Of a stretch of DNA of 64,000 nt, positions 50,062 to 58,604 are shown one piece after another; position 1 is the first letter of the stretch, and the number at the start of each line of letters is the position of its first letter. The notes below the pieces were generated by a model, which had not been told where the DNA came from, made no database searches, and was given only the letters and a program-made list of their open reading frames with translations. The position numbers and the translations under genes were made by a program. The stretch is from Pseudanabaena minima (GTDB lineage: Bacteria; Cyanobacteriota; Cyanobacteriia; Pseudanabaenales; Pseudanabaenaceae), in assembly GCF_051131155.1 (NCBI RefSeq), contig NZ_CP159508.1:4092001-4156000 (forward strand). The letters are read 5' to 3'.

Positions 50062-51954
50062 GTGATGTCTTCTGGTAAAAAAATCTTTTTGGCAACCTTT
50101 TGGCGGCGCGTCAAAACGACGGTCGTAAGTTTAGCAATATTGCAAAGTGTAGCGATGGCAGTGCCAACGGCTGCTCGTGCTGATACAGATAATGTAGCGA
50201 CGATGGGCTATACCGAGCTACTTTCAAATGTGAAAGAAAATCGTGTTCAAAAAATCGATCTCGAAAGTAACGGTTTAGCGGCGGAAGCAGTTTTAAAAGA
50301 TGGTCGCAAAGTCAGGGTTGACTTAATTGCCCGTGATGGCAATACCGAATTGATGAAGGCTCTAAGGGAAAATAATGTCGATATCGCGGTAAAAGCCCCT
50401 CAGCAACCAACCTTAATTTGGCAACTTGCAAGTACATTTTTTGTACCGATGCTGTTGATTTTTATATTGTTAATGGTCTTACGTCGTCTCAGTAATGCTC
50501 CTGGGGGACCTGGACAAACCCTCAGCTTTGGCAAAACGAAGGCGAGATTTTCACCCGAAGCCAAAACGGGAATCATGTTTGAAGATGTGGCTGGTATTGA
50601 TACCGCGAAGGAAGAATTACAGGAAGTTGTTACATTTCTTAAACAGCCCGATCGCTTTACGGCAGTTGGCGCAAAAATTCCCAAGGGCGTGTTGTTAATT
50701 GGACCTCCCGGCACAGGTAAGACTCTACTCGCTAAGGCGATCGCAGGAGAGGCGGGGGTTCCTTTCTTCTCGCTGTCAGGCTCAGAATTTGTAGAAATGT
50801 TTGTGGGTGTGGGTGCTTCCCGCGTCCGCGATCTATTCCAAAAGGCAAAAGATAATGCACCTTGTATCATTTTCATCGATGAAATTGATGCGGTCGGTCG
50901 GCAACGGGGCGCTGGTATCGGTGGTGGCAACGATGAGCGTGAGCAAACCCTCAACCAAATGCTCACGGAAATGGATGGATTTCAGGGTAATTCGGGCGTG
51001 ATTGTCGTCGCCGCAACTAACCGTCCCGATGTGTTAGATAGTGCTTTGCTACGCCCAGGTCGTTTCGATCGCCAAATCACTGTGGACTATCCCGACTATA
51101 AAGGTCGTCAAGAAATCCTCAAAGTCCATGCGCGTAATAAAAAGCTAGAAGACAATGTTTCACTCGAATCAGTGGCGCGTCTGACCCCCGGATTTGCAGG
51201 TGCGGATTTGGCAAACTTGCTCAATGAAGCAGCAATCTTAGCGGCGCGACGCTATAAAGAAGCAATCGGAGAACTGGAAATTGCCGATGCGATCGATCGC
51301 ATCACCATCGGTCTAAGTATGAAACCGATGCTCGATAGCTCCAAAAAACGTTTGGTTGCCTATCATGAAGTTGGTCATGCCCTAGTAATGACTCTGCTTA
51401 AAAATGCATCTTTGCTCGACAAGATTACGATCGTGCCGAGATCTGGTGGTATCGGTGGCTTTGCTAAGGGTGTCCCCGATGAAGAATATGGCTTAGAGTC
51501 GAGATCGCAGATTCTGGACACAATTACGATGATGCTTGGTGGCCGGGCTGCCGAAGAAGTCGTCTTTGGCGATGCCGAAATCACTACGGGCGCATCGGGA
51601 GATTTCCAGCAAGTCGCAAGGCTGACCCGTTTAATGGTGACTCAATTCGGGATGTCAGATTTAGGATTGGGCGCTCTAGAATCCGAAAGCGGCGAAGTAT
51701 TTTTGGGGCGTAACTTTATGCCTCAGAGCGATTACTCCGTCAAATTAGGCGATCGCATTGATCGGCAAATCCGTCAGATTGCCCAAACTTGTTACGACAC
51801 AGCAAAACGTTTGATCGAAGAAAATCGTGACCTGTGCGATCGCCTAGTCGATATTCTGTTAGACGTAGAAACCCTAGATGGAGAAGAATTCCGCAAAATC
51901 GTCGCGGAATACACGCAACTTCCAGAGAAGAAAACAGCTTCAGTCAAGTTCTAA
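50062..51954 (+). CDS. ftsH: ATP-dependent zinc metalloprotease FtsH
   Basis: A 630-residue thylakoid or cytoplasmic-membrane AAA+ protease for quality control, including photosystem II repair in cyanobacteria. N-terminal hydrophobic segment (about 15-40), lumenal domain, second TM (about 120-141). The AAA domain has Walker A GPPGTGKT (214-221), IIFIDEIDAVGRQRG and ATNRPDVLDSALLRPGRFDR (second region of homology). The protease domain has HEVGH (435-439) and a distal zinc ligand in TTGASGDFQQ. GTG 50062 or ATG 50065, with AAGGAG 9-12 bp upstream. Cyanobacteria usually have four FtsH proteins; which this is was not determined. Confidence 0.95.
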   Translation: MMSSGKKIFLATFWRRVKTTVVSLAILQSVAMAVPTAARADTDNVATMGYTELLSNVKENRVQKIDLESNGLAAEAVLKDGRKVRVDLIARDGNTELMKALRENNVDIAVKAPQQPTLIWQLASTFFVPMLLIFILLMVLRRLSNAPGGPGQTLSFGKTKARFSPEAKTGIMFEDVAGIDTAKEELQEVVTFLKQPDRFTAVGAKIPKGVLLIGPPGTGKTLLAKAIAGEAGVPFFSLSGSEFVEMFVGVGASRVRDLFQKAKDNAPCIIFIDEIDAVGRQRGAGIGGGNDEREQTLNQMLTEMDGFQGNSGVIVVAATNRPDVLDSALLRPGRFDRQITVDYPDYKGRQEILKVHARNKKLEDNVSLESVARLTPGFAGADLANLLNEAAILAARRYKEAIGELEIADAIDRITIGLSMKPMLDSSKKRLVAYHEVGHALVMTLLKNASLLDKITIVPRSGGIGGFAKGVPDEEYGLESRSQILDTITMMLGGRAAEEVVFGDAEITTGASGDFQQVARLTRLMVTQFGMSDLGLGALESESGEVFLGRNFMPQSDYSVKLGDRIDRQIRQIAQTCYDTAKRLIEENRDLCDRLVDILLDVETLDGEEFRKIVAEYTQLPEKKTASVKF

Positions 51955-51985
51955 GAAAAAAGGAGCGCTAAGCGCTCCTTTTTTT
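51955..51985. terminator. Bidirectional terminator between ftsH and the MBL-fold gene
   Basis: GAAAAAAGGAGCGC and GCGCTCCTTTTTTT around TAA, between convergent stops at 51954 and 51984. Confidence 0.88.
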
Positions 51986-52760
51986 ATGTGACGGCTAATT
52001 TCTCGAGCTTAACCTCAAAACGTTCCCAAGGCTTAGGCTCAATCACTTGCGTAGAAATATTATTTTCTGTGAATAGCGATCGCAGAGAATCCATCGAACC
52101 TTCAGCCTTCAAGATGTTCAACAATACCCCGCTATATGTCAAATCACCACCTGCGGCGGTTGGCAACATTACTTGAGGCTTGAGCCACTTTGCTACCTGC
52201 ACAGCACCTTGCTGCCCCTTAATTACCGTACCAAGGAGCGGCAATTTCAAATCAATCATGGGCGTAATCACCACATCCACAGGCGCAAATTCTTGAATTG
52301 CCGCTGCATGGTAGCCATGAGGTTCGTAATAAATAGAAGTTCCTTCTACGAGATCTCGGAGAATATATCCATTTTCAAGAGTAGTTGGGCCAGTGGGTGA
52401 ACCTGGCACGGCTCTGATTTCTAATAGGTTAGGAATACTAAATACTTCACCGTGGGCAAGAGCCGTAACTTGGGTATAGCCAAGTTCTTTGACTAGTTTG
52501 GCAGCACTGGGTGAACCAACTACAGGAATTTGGCGATCGAGTTTCTTAAGAGTAGGGGGATGGGCGTGATCTGGTAATCCCTGTGACAGCAAAATTAAAT
52601 CAATATTTTGGGGAATCTCTCTTGGAGTAAGTCGCTCAGACTTAAAAAACCATGCAGCATTGCCAAACATCAACGCATCAACCAACCAAGGATCGAGCAA
52701 AATGCGTTTACCTGCAATCTCGATCAGCCATGAATTACTGTCTAGCCATGTTAAATACAT
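51984..52760 (-). CDS. MBL-fold metallo-hydrolase-like protein
   Basis: A 258-residue protein from ATG 52760 (MYLTWLDSNSWLIEIAGKRI); a longer frame to 52856 has no support. The beta-lactamase-fold pattern TWLDSNSWLIEIAGKRILLDP is typical of the UlaG/YtnP-like group. The metal motif H-x-H-x-D-H is altered: LLSQGLPDHAHPPTLKKLD keeps D-H but lacks the first two His (SQGLPDH in place of HxHxDH). GYHAAAIQEF and VMLPTAAGGD hold further candidate ligands. It may therefore bind one metal or none. Cyanobacterial relatives with this change exist to my memory; function unknown. Confidence 0.82.
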   Translation of the reverse strand: MYLTWLDSNSWLIEIAGKRILLDPWLVDALMFGNAAWFFKSERLTPREIPQNIDLILLSQGLPDHAHPPTLKKLDRQIPVVGSPSAAKLVKELGYTQVTALAHGEVFSIPNLLEIRAVPGSPTGPTTLENGYILRDLVEGTSIYYEPHGYHAAAIQEFAPVDVVITPMIDLKLPLLGTVIKGQQGAVQVAKWLKPQVMLPTAAGGDLTYSGVLLNILKAEGSMDSLRSLFTENNISTQVIEPKPWERFEVKLEKLAVT

Positions 52761-52852
52761 AATTCTTAGATGTAGTAGCTTTCTACATAGTATTGTAACG
52801 AATTGTTTACAAACAAAATCAGAAGAAGTGCAAAGTATATCTACAGGCTCAC

Positions 52853-52950
52853 CCAAGGATTAGCGGCGCGAAGCACCGCTAATCCTTGGATGGGAGCAAA
52901 CCCAAGAAATGGTTGGCGGCGCTCCGCGCCGCCAACCATTTCTTGGGTTT
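52853..52950. repeat. Two palindromes between the MBL-fold gene and amt
   Basis: 52853-52890: arms CCAAGGATTAGCGG around an imperfect CGCGAAGCA centre. 52898-52950: perfect arms AAACCCAAGAAATGGTTGGC plus GGCGC around TCC, of the AAACCC family. A weaker hairpin CCCGCAGGAGG/TTCTTGCGGG follows at about 52978-53001. The gap 52857-53548 is 692 bp and holds these, the CRP-type site and two more palindromes. Confidence 0.88.
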
Positions 52951-53104
52951 TATACTCCTGATTTTTGATATAAAAAACCCGCAGGAGGCATTCTTGCGGG
53001 AGAAATTATGTAGATACGTCGCTAGTGACTAGATTATCTTCCTTTTTTCTAGCTTAAGTGGTGACCCAACTCACATCAAGAAGGCGATCGTGTAACAATG
53101 CTCT

Positions 53105-53120
53105 TGTGACAGTGATCACA
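53105..53120. promoter_or_regulatory. CRP/SyCRP1-type binding site
   Basis: TGTGACAGTGATCACA is a perfect TGTGA-N6-TCACA site. It lies 345 bp upstream of the MBL-fold gene and about 440 bp upstream of amt, with two palindromes between it and amt. The cyanobacterial cAMP receptor SyCRP1 recognises this consensus. The regulated gene is uncertain; an unannotated transcript in this gap is possible. Confidence 0.45.
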
Positions 53121-53315
53121 CATATTGATCAAAACCGCAAACTATATGTTGTATTTCCTACAAGCTTGACTGTACTAATCGACACTTTTGCAGATCATTC
53201 TTTAAAAGTATAAGAAATCAGGGCTAAACTTACGCCAATTTGCAATTTACAGCTTTCCTGCTATCTCTCAAAATAATCTGTGACAACTTACAGCAATTAT
53301 CAACCAACGGAGTCA

Positions 53316-53366
53316 CAAGATATTTTTTAAAGGCGTTGGTTTGCATCACTTTTAAAAAATATCTTG
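53316..53366. repeat. Palindrome, CAAGATATTTTTTAAA arms
   Basis: 16-bp outer arms CAAGATATTTTTTAAA around an imperfect inner part (GGCGTTGGTTTGCATCAC). Related by flank (GAGTCACAAGATATTT) to 1675-1725. Confidence 0.7.
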
Positions 53367-53425
53367 GTTTGGGTTTAAGCGCAAAGCATTGTAAATAAGG
53401 GGAGAAGGGACGTATTAATACCAAA

Positions 53426-53452
53426 GCATAAAATCGCTTAGCAATTTTATGC
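53426..53452. repeat. Palindrome upstream of amt
   Basis: GCATAAAAT and ATTTTATGC around CGCTTAGCA, followed by AAAACCCTTGCTGGGTCTG and CACAAAAGTGTCGTC. The following frame recurs at 19340-19395 and, inverted, at 55965-56010, so it belongs to another dispersed family. Confidence 0.75.
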
Positions 53453-53560
53453 CTTTAAAACCCTTGCTGGGTCTGATTTGCAACTCACAAAAGTGTCGTC
53501 ATACTCTTGTGAGTTGATATAAATGCTCAACAATCCAAATAGCGGTGTATGGATCTAATC

Positions 53561-55012
53561 ATGGCAAAAGTAACAACAAAAAGAAAGAATTATTTTGCGC
53601 GTTTTTTAGCGATCGCGATCGGATCTGCGATATTTGCTGCATTTACACCAGCGATCGCCCATGCGGTGGAGACAGGCGCACTAGAGTCTTTAACTAAAAA
53701 CACAGGTACTCTAAAGCTATCAGTTGATACGGGTTGGGTGCTGATCACGGGGTTTTTAGTATTTTTTATGCAATGTGGATTTGCCATGCTAGAGGCAGGG
53801 CTGGTCAGGCAGACGGGGGTAGTAAATACACTTACCGAGAACTTCATTGATGCAGCAGTTACCCTTTTAGCTTGGTGGACTACTGGTTTTGCGATCGCTT
53901 TTGGGACAACTAGTAACGGATTTTTTGGGGTAGATGGCTTCTTTTTAAATAATGCCTTTACTTTCAATAATGGGGCGATCGAGTATGCGATGGGTGCAGG
54001 AGGTTCTACCGCGCCCATCAACACATTGACATTGTTCTTTTTTCAGTTCGCTTTTTCAGCAACAGCAAGTACGATCACTACAGGTGCAATGGCTGAACGG
54101 ACTGACTTTAAGGGCGATTTAATTTACGCTTTTATCATGGGCGCTGTTATGTATCCCATTGTTGTGCATTGGGTTTGGAACAATGGGGGCTGGCTCTATA
54201 AACTCAACTTTCATGATTTTGCTGGGGATGCTGCTGTACATACGGTTGGCGGATGGACAGCTCTAGTTGGAGCCTATTTACTTGGTCCACGTCCTGATCG
54301 AGTATGGGGGCAGATTCCTCCAGCGCATAACCTTGGCTATGCCACGATTGGCACGATGATTTTATGGTTTGGCTGGTATGGCTTTAATGCTGGTTCGACC
54401 TTGACTATGGATAACCCTGGTTTAGTTGGCTTAATTGTTGTAAATACAACAATAGCCGCTTCCACTGGTGCAATAGCAGCTTTTATCTACATCTACTTTC
54501 GCTTTCGTCAGTGGCACTTATTTTGCGGACTCAATGGTTCGCTAGCAGGTTTAGTAGGTATTACCGCAGGCTGTGCGTATGTCATGCCTTGGGCGGCAGC
54601 ACTAATCGGAGCCGTGGCTGGTGTACTGGTGTTGATAGTAGTAGACATCATTGAGTGGTTTGAAATTGACGATCCTGTGGGTGCATTTGCCGTTCATGGT
54701 GCGTGCGGTATGCTGGGGATAATAGCTGTAGGACTATTTGGACATCCAGCCCTAACCACCAATAAAAAAGCTGGATTATTTTTAGGTGGTGGTTTTGATT
54801 TACTTGGAGTGCAACTCGGCGGTGAAGTTGCGATTATCATTTTTGTAGTGATCTTCTCCTTTTTGATGTTTGGCTCCATCAAAGCATTGGGGATGCTGCG
54901 AGTTAATCCTGAAGCCGATCGCATTGGCATTGATGTTTATGAGCATGGTGCATCGGCTTGGCCAGATGTTTATCCAATCGATGATCTCCAATTTGATGAC
55001 GAAGAAGAATAA
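53561..55012 (+). CDS. amt: Ammonium transporter (Amt family)
   Basis: A 483-residue channel protein importing NH4+/NH3 across the cytoplasmic membrane. The N-terminal signal-like segment (about 10-35, ending AIAHAVE) is followed by 11 membrane helices. Signature pieces: FFMQCGFAMLEAGLVR, the pore twin histidines in VHTVGGWTALVGAYLLGPR and VHGACGMLGIIAVGLF, and FGWYGFNAGSTL. ATG 53561 (MAKVTTKR) was preferred over ATG 53549. Cyanobacterial amt genes are usually NtcA-activated, but I found no GTA-N8-TAC site in the upstream region. glnK is not adjacent. Confidence 0.95.
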   Translation: MAKVTTKRKNYFARFLAIAIGSAIFAAFTPAIAHAVETGALESLTKNTGTLKLSVDTGWVLITGFLVFFMQCGFAMLEAGLVRQTGVVNTLTENFIDAAVTLLAWWTTGFAIAFGTTSNGFFGVDGFFLNNAFTFNNGAIEYAMGAGGSTAPINTLTLFFFQFAFSATASTITTGAMAERTDFKGDLIYAFIMGAVMYPIVVHWVWNNGGWLYKLNFHDFAGDAAVHTVGGWTALVGAYLLGPRPDRVWGQIPPAHNLGYATIGTMILWFGWYGFNAGSTLTMDNPGLVGLIVVNTTIAASTGAIAAFIYIYFRFRQWHLFCGLNGSLAGLVGITAGCAYVMPWAAALIGAVAGVLVLIVVDIIEWFEIDDPVGAFAVHGACGMLGIIAVGLFGHPALTTNKKAGLFLGGGFDLLGVQLGGEVAIIIFVVIFSFLMFGSIKALGMLRVNPEADRIGIDVYEHGASAWPDVYPIDDLQFDDEEE

Positions 55013-55061
55013 AGTAAAAAAGTAAATGGCAGCGCTAAGCGCTGCCATTTACTTTTTTTAG
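55011..55061 (+). terminator. Palindrome overlapping the amt stop
   Basis: Arms AAAGTAAAAAAGTAAATGGC plus AGCGC around TAA; begins at the last base of the stop codon region and ends in a T run. Confidence 0.85.
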
Positions 55062-55180
55062 TGTTTTTCTGGGGTGATTTTGCTAGTATTATTCGGATAG
55101 CTTGTGCTGCTAAGACTAAATTCCCAAAACTTTGTTTTATTTGAGCTGAGCGGGACATTATAAAGATATTGGCGACATCC

Positions 55181-55855
55181 ATGACTCCTGATTTAGGCTG
55201 GAAAACAGACACACCTGAAGATAGCTCCCCCTCGAATCCTCAGGTACTAGCAGAGCAACTACACTATTACAAGTGCTTGCTTGATAATCTGTTGGCAGTA
55301 TCTTTATCCTTGTCTAGCACCAATGACTTAAGAACTTTTTTAGAATCAGTATTAGCGACAACTCGTAAAATGACAGCAAGTGACGCAGGCAGTATTTATT
55401 TAATCGATCGCTCTGCCCCAGTCCACACAGTCTGCTTTGAAGTTTCTCAAAATGATTCCCAACCTGATCGATCACTAGTCAACTTTGCCGTGCCACTCAA
55501 CCAGGATAGTATCGTCGGCTATGTTGCCATGACAGGTGAGACGCTCAATTTATCTGATGTGCGCGATCTGCCAGATGATGCTGTATATCGACATCACAAG
55601 ACTTTTGATTACGATATTGAATATCACACCCGTTCAGTTTTAGCTGTTCCCATGTTCGATTTACAAAAAAGAACGATCGGTGTCTTTCAGTTAATAAATC
55701 GTAAGGTTCAAGATATTTCAATTACATCAGATAATGTCAGAGAAATCACCCTCGCCTATTCAGATTTAGATGAGAAATTATTAAAGGCGATCGCTTCTCA
55801 AATATCTCTATACATTGAGCGATCGCAACTTTTAGGACAAGTATTTCCCACGTAA
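55181..55855 (+). CDS. GAF-domain protein
   Basis: A 224-residue cytoplasmic protein. A short N-terminal region and a helix (LAEQLHYYKCLLDNLLAVSL) lead to one GAF domain (about 45-215): ESVLATTRKMTASDAGSIYL, NFAVPLNQDSIVGYVAMTGE and SVLAVPMFDLQKRTIGVFQL. No conserved chromophore-binding Cys is evident at the phytochrome or CBCR position, and there is no output domain. It is probably a ligand-binding partner of another protein. ATG 55181 was chosen over TTG 55169. Confidence 0.85.
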   Translation: MTPDLGWKTDTPEDSSPSNPQVLAEQLHYYKCLLDNLLAVSLSLSSTNDLRTFLESVLATTRKMTASDAGSIYLIDRSAPVHTVCFEVSQNDSQPDRSLVNFAVPLNQDSIVGYVAMTGETLNLSDVRDLPDDAVYRHHKTFDYDIEYHTRSVLAVPMFDLQKRTIGVFQLINRKVQDISITSDNVREITLAYSDLDEKLLKAIASQISLYIERSQLLGQVFPT

Positions 55856-55898
55856 AAGCTTTAGCGTCATAAATGTAAATCTCCAGTTTTTTAGCGTA

Positions 55899-55953
55899 TT
55901 AACCCAAGAAGAGAAGAGCGGTGCTTCGAGCCACTCTTCTCTTCTTGGGTTAA
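55899..55953. repeat. Palindrome downstream of the GAF gene
   Basis: TTAACCCAAGAAGAGAAGAG arms with an imperfect GCGGTGCTTCGAGCC centre. The 315-bp gap 55856-56170 also holds an inverted copy of the CACAAAAGTGT / CCCTTACTGGGTTTG frame at about 55965-56010 and the psbI promoter. Confidence 0.85.
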
Positions 55954-56170
55954 TAACAATTAACGAAAGTATAGAAACACTTTTGTGAATTAAAAGCCAA
56001 ACCCAGTAAGGGTTTTAAAAACACAAAATATTACCTTTAATTTTTAAATCTAAGTATTTATACTCAAAAGTAAATACCCAATCTTAAGGAATTATAAGGA
56101 ATCCCCATCTTTTCCTATAAGATTTAACATAGGATAAATTCTTAGATATTTATACGGAGATTATTTATTT

Positions 56171-56287
56171 ATGCTCACTTTAAAAATAGTGGTCTACATC
56201 ACTGTCATATTTTTCATCAGTTTGTTTGTGTTTGGCTTCCTCAATAGCGATCCATCTCGCAACCCAGGTAACAGGGATCTCGAATAG
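56171..56287 (+). CDS. psbI: Photosystem II subunit PsbI
   Basis: A 38-residue single-span protein beginning MLTLKIVVYITVIFFISLFV and ending SRNPGNRDLE, an almost exact PsbI. It binds near D1 and CP43 in photosystem II. ATG 56171, TAG 56285-56287. The final G of the stop codon is also the first base of the GTG start of the ABC exporter gene, a one-base overlap. Confidence 0.96.
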   Translation: MLTLKIVVYITVIFFISLFVFGFLNSDPSRNPGNRDLE

Positions 56288-58077
56288 TGATCAACACCCC
56301 CAAAGCTAGCTCTGCCAAATCTCAATCTTCAAATCGCAAAAGTAATGACTGGCGGTTGATTTTGAGCTTATTGCCTTACGCAAAGCAAAATTCCAAACAG
56401 CTTGTCATATCGCTGCTTTTACTTGTACCTCTCTCAATCGCTAGTGCCGTCCAGCCAATTTTGGTACAGCAAGGCATTGATGGACCAATAAAAAACGGCG
56501 ATTTGTTGGGTTTGCGGTGGATTTGCTTAGTCATACTCTTGACGATCGCAGTGCGCCTTGCGTTTCAGTCTTGGCAGGGCTACTTGGTGCAGGAGGTCGG
56601 ACAAAAAATTACAGCAGATATCCGCTCTGATTTATTCCGTCACGTCACCTCTTTATCAACTAGTTTTTTTGATCGCACGCCTGTTGGCAAACTCATCACC
56701 CGCTTAACTAGTGATGTCGAAGCACTAGGTGATGTATTTGCAACTGGTGCTGTAGGTGTATTGAGCGATTTTGCAGCGATCGGGACAATCGCTATTTTCA
56801 TGTTTTTGCTGCGCTGGGACTTAGCCCTGATGCTAGTGATCATGGTGTTACCCGTGACTGCATTAATTGTCTATTTCCAGTACGAATATCGCAAAGCAAA
56901 TTTTAAGGCTCGCGATCGCCTGTCAGAACTTAATTCAATTCTGCAAGAAAATATTATTGGCGCAAATATTGTTCAGCTATTTCGTCGCGAAAAGTTTAAC
57001 TCCGCCCAACATCTCAAAGTCAATAAGCAGTATGTAGACGAAGTAAATCGCACAGTTTTCCATGATTCTGCGGTTTCGGCGACACTGGAATGGATTGCGC
57101 TAGTGGCGATCGCTGGCGTACTATGGCTAGGCGGCGGACAAATTGTCCAAAAGAATCTCACCTTCGGCGAACTTTCAGCCTTTGTGTTGTTTTCGCAGCG
57201 CCTGTTTGACCCAATTCGTCAACTCGCAGAAAAATTCACCACAATTCAAGCAGGATTTACAGCAGTTGAACGGATCAATGCCATCCTGCAAGAACCCATC
57301 GAAATTCGCGACCCTGAATCTCCCAAAAGGCTTCCCCTTGATGGCACTGGCGAAATTTGTTTTGATCATGTGTGGTTCGGTTATAAACCCAATGAGTATG
57401 TTCTCAAAGATGTGAACTTCACACTGAAAGCAGGTGAAAAAATTGCCCTTGTTGGTCCCACAGGCGCGGGTAAAAGCTCAATCATCCGACTGTTATCGCG
57501 TCTATACGAGCCAACCAAGGGCAGAATTTTAATTGATGGTATCGACATTCGTGAGATTACTCAAGCAGAGCTACGTCGCTGTGTTGGCGTAATTTTGCAA
57601 GATGCTTTCCTATTTTCTGGGGATATTAAAGACAACATTACGCTCGGTGAAGACTATGCGATCGAGCAAGTAGTCGAAGCTGCTGAGTTGATGAATGTAG
57701 ATCGCTTTATTCAAGAACTGCCCGAAGCCTACGCAACCCAAGTCCGTGAGCGTGGTACAAATCTTTCGGGTGGACAAAAGCAGTTGCTAGCCTTTGCCAG
57801 AGCTGCCATTCGCGATCCCAGAATTTTAATTTTAGATGAAGCAACCGCTAGTCTTGATGTCAGTACCGAGTTTTTGATTCAACAAGCTTTAGATCGACTT
57901 TTGATTGATCGCACTACGATCATTATTGCTCACCGTCTATCGACAATTCGCAACGTCGATCGTATTCTCGTCCTCAAGCAAGGCGAAGTCATCGAGTCTG
58001 GCACTCACGATCAACTAATTGTTCAGCAAGGTGTTTATGCCAGCCTCTATGAATTAGAAATGATGGCAACCCGTTAA
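56287..58077 (+). CDS. ABC exporter, fused permease and ATPase (MsbA/MDR-like)
   Basis: A 596-residue half-transporter that works as a homo- or heterodimer in the membrane. The six-helix permease domain (about 35-330) contains SLSTSFFDRTPVGKLITRLT, and the ATPase domain (about 355-590) contains VGPTGAGKSSIIRL (Walker A), NLSGGQKQLLAFARA (signature), ILILDEATASLD (Walker B) and IIAHRLSTI (switch His). Substrate unknown. GTG 56287 is the first possible start and overlaps the psbI stop, suggesting that some translation is coupled to psbI. The first 20-25 residues are hydrophilic, so a later start would also give a whole protein. Confidence 0.92.
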   Translation: MINTPKASSAKSQSSNRKSNDWRLILSLLPYAKQNSKQLVISLLLLVPLSIASAVQPILVQQGIDGPIKNGDLLGLRWICLVILLTIAVRLAFQSWQGYLVQEVGQKITADIRSDLFRHVTSLSTSFFDRTPVGKLITRLTSDVEALGDVFATGAVGVLSDFAAIGTIAIFMFLLRWDLALMLVIMVLPVTALIVYFQYEYRKANFKARDRLSELNSILQENIIGANIVQLFRREKFNSAQHLKVNKQYVDEVNRTVFHDSAVSATLEWIALVAIAGVLWLGGGQIVQKNLTFGELSAFVLFSQRLFDPIRQLAEKFTTIQAGFTAVERINAILQEPIEIRDPESPKRLPLDGTGEICFDHVWFGYKPNEYVLKDVNFTLKAGEKIALVGPTGAGKSSIIRLLSRLYEPTKGRILIDGIDIREITQAELRRCVGVILQDAFLFSGDIKDNITLGEDYAIEQVVEAAELMNVDRFIQELPEAYATQVRERGTNLSGGQKQLLAFARAAIRDPRILILDEATASLDVSTEFLIQQALDRLLIDRTTIIIAHRLSTIRNVDRILVLKQGEVIESGTHDQLIVQQGVYASLYELEMMATR

Positions 58078-58138
58078 TATTGGCATGATTGGGATTTGTT
58101 GGTGTTAGGTTGGCTACTCGTAGTGAGCCAACTTTGCA

Positions 58139-58197
58139 TCCTAAATGGTTTGTGAGAATGCACCTCTTCGGGGTGCATTCTCACAAACCATTTAGGA
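58139..58197. repeat. Palindrome with the TAAATGGTTTG frame
   Basis: Arms TCCTAAATGGTTTGTGAGAA plus TGCACC around TCTTC, followed by TCGCTATAG. Same outer frame as 9205-9257 with a different inner arm. Confidence 0.9.
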
Positions 58198-58218
58198 TCG
58201 CTATAGACATCATTTTTT

Positions 58219-58488
58219 ATGGTTCGAGGAAATATGCTAGGGCTGATGATGCTGGTTGCCGTAAGCCCTATAGCTCTAATTGGCGGATTTTTACTTAAGC
58301 TCAAAGACCCAATCACTATGTCAGCAGTTGGCTGTGGTTTAGTGATCGTAGATTTGATTTTTCGAGCTAAGTTTCGGAGTACTTCAGGTTGGTTGTTACA
58401 GAGAGAATTTGGTGGAGCATTATTTTTCTTGCCAGTCTGGATTTTAGGGCTTGTGGTTATAGCTATTAATCTCAGTAGATTAACGTGA
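58219..58488 (+). CDS. Small membrane protein of unknown function
   Basis: An 89-residue protein with three hydrophobic segments: MLGLMMLVAVSPIALIGGFL, MSAVGCGLVIVDLIF and GALFFLPVWILGLVVIAINL. ATG 58219, or ATG 58234, which has GAGGA just upstream but with only 3-bp spacing. It lies between two palindromes downstream of the ABC exporter. Conserved-looking but not recognised. Confidence 0.6.
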   Translation: MVRGNMLGLMMLVAVSPIALIGGFLLKLKDPITMSAVGCGLVIVDLIFRAKFRSTSGWLLQREFGGALFFLPVWILGLVVIAINLSRLT

Positions 58489-58493
58489 GTTTT

Positions 58494-58578
58494 GATATAG
58501 CCATTTGCGGAGTGCTTCGCACTCCGCAAATGGCTATATCAAAACAGGAAAAATTGCGGAGCAATTTTTCCTGTTTTG
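58494..58578. repeat. Two palindromes downstream of smpB
   Basis: 58494-58540: arms GATATAGCCATTTGCGGAGT plus GC around TTC, of the CCATTTGCG family. 58540-58578: CAAAACAGGAAAAATTGC around GGA. Flank GTCGAATTGAT follows, as in the other paired copies (39970, 62557). Confidence 0.9.
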
Positions 58579-58604
58579 CGTGTTGGTCGAATTGATATTA
58601 AGTT

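Noticed and set aside
53121..53548. NtcA site (GTA-N8-TAC) upstream of amt
   Set aside because: Searched by eye because amt genes are usually NtcA targets; only GTA-N5-TAC and GTA-N8-CAC near-misses were seen.
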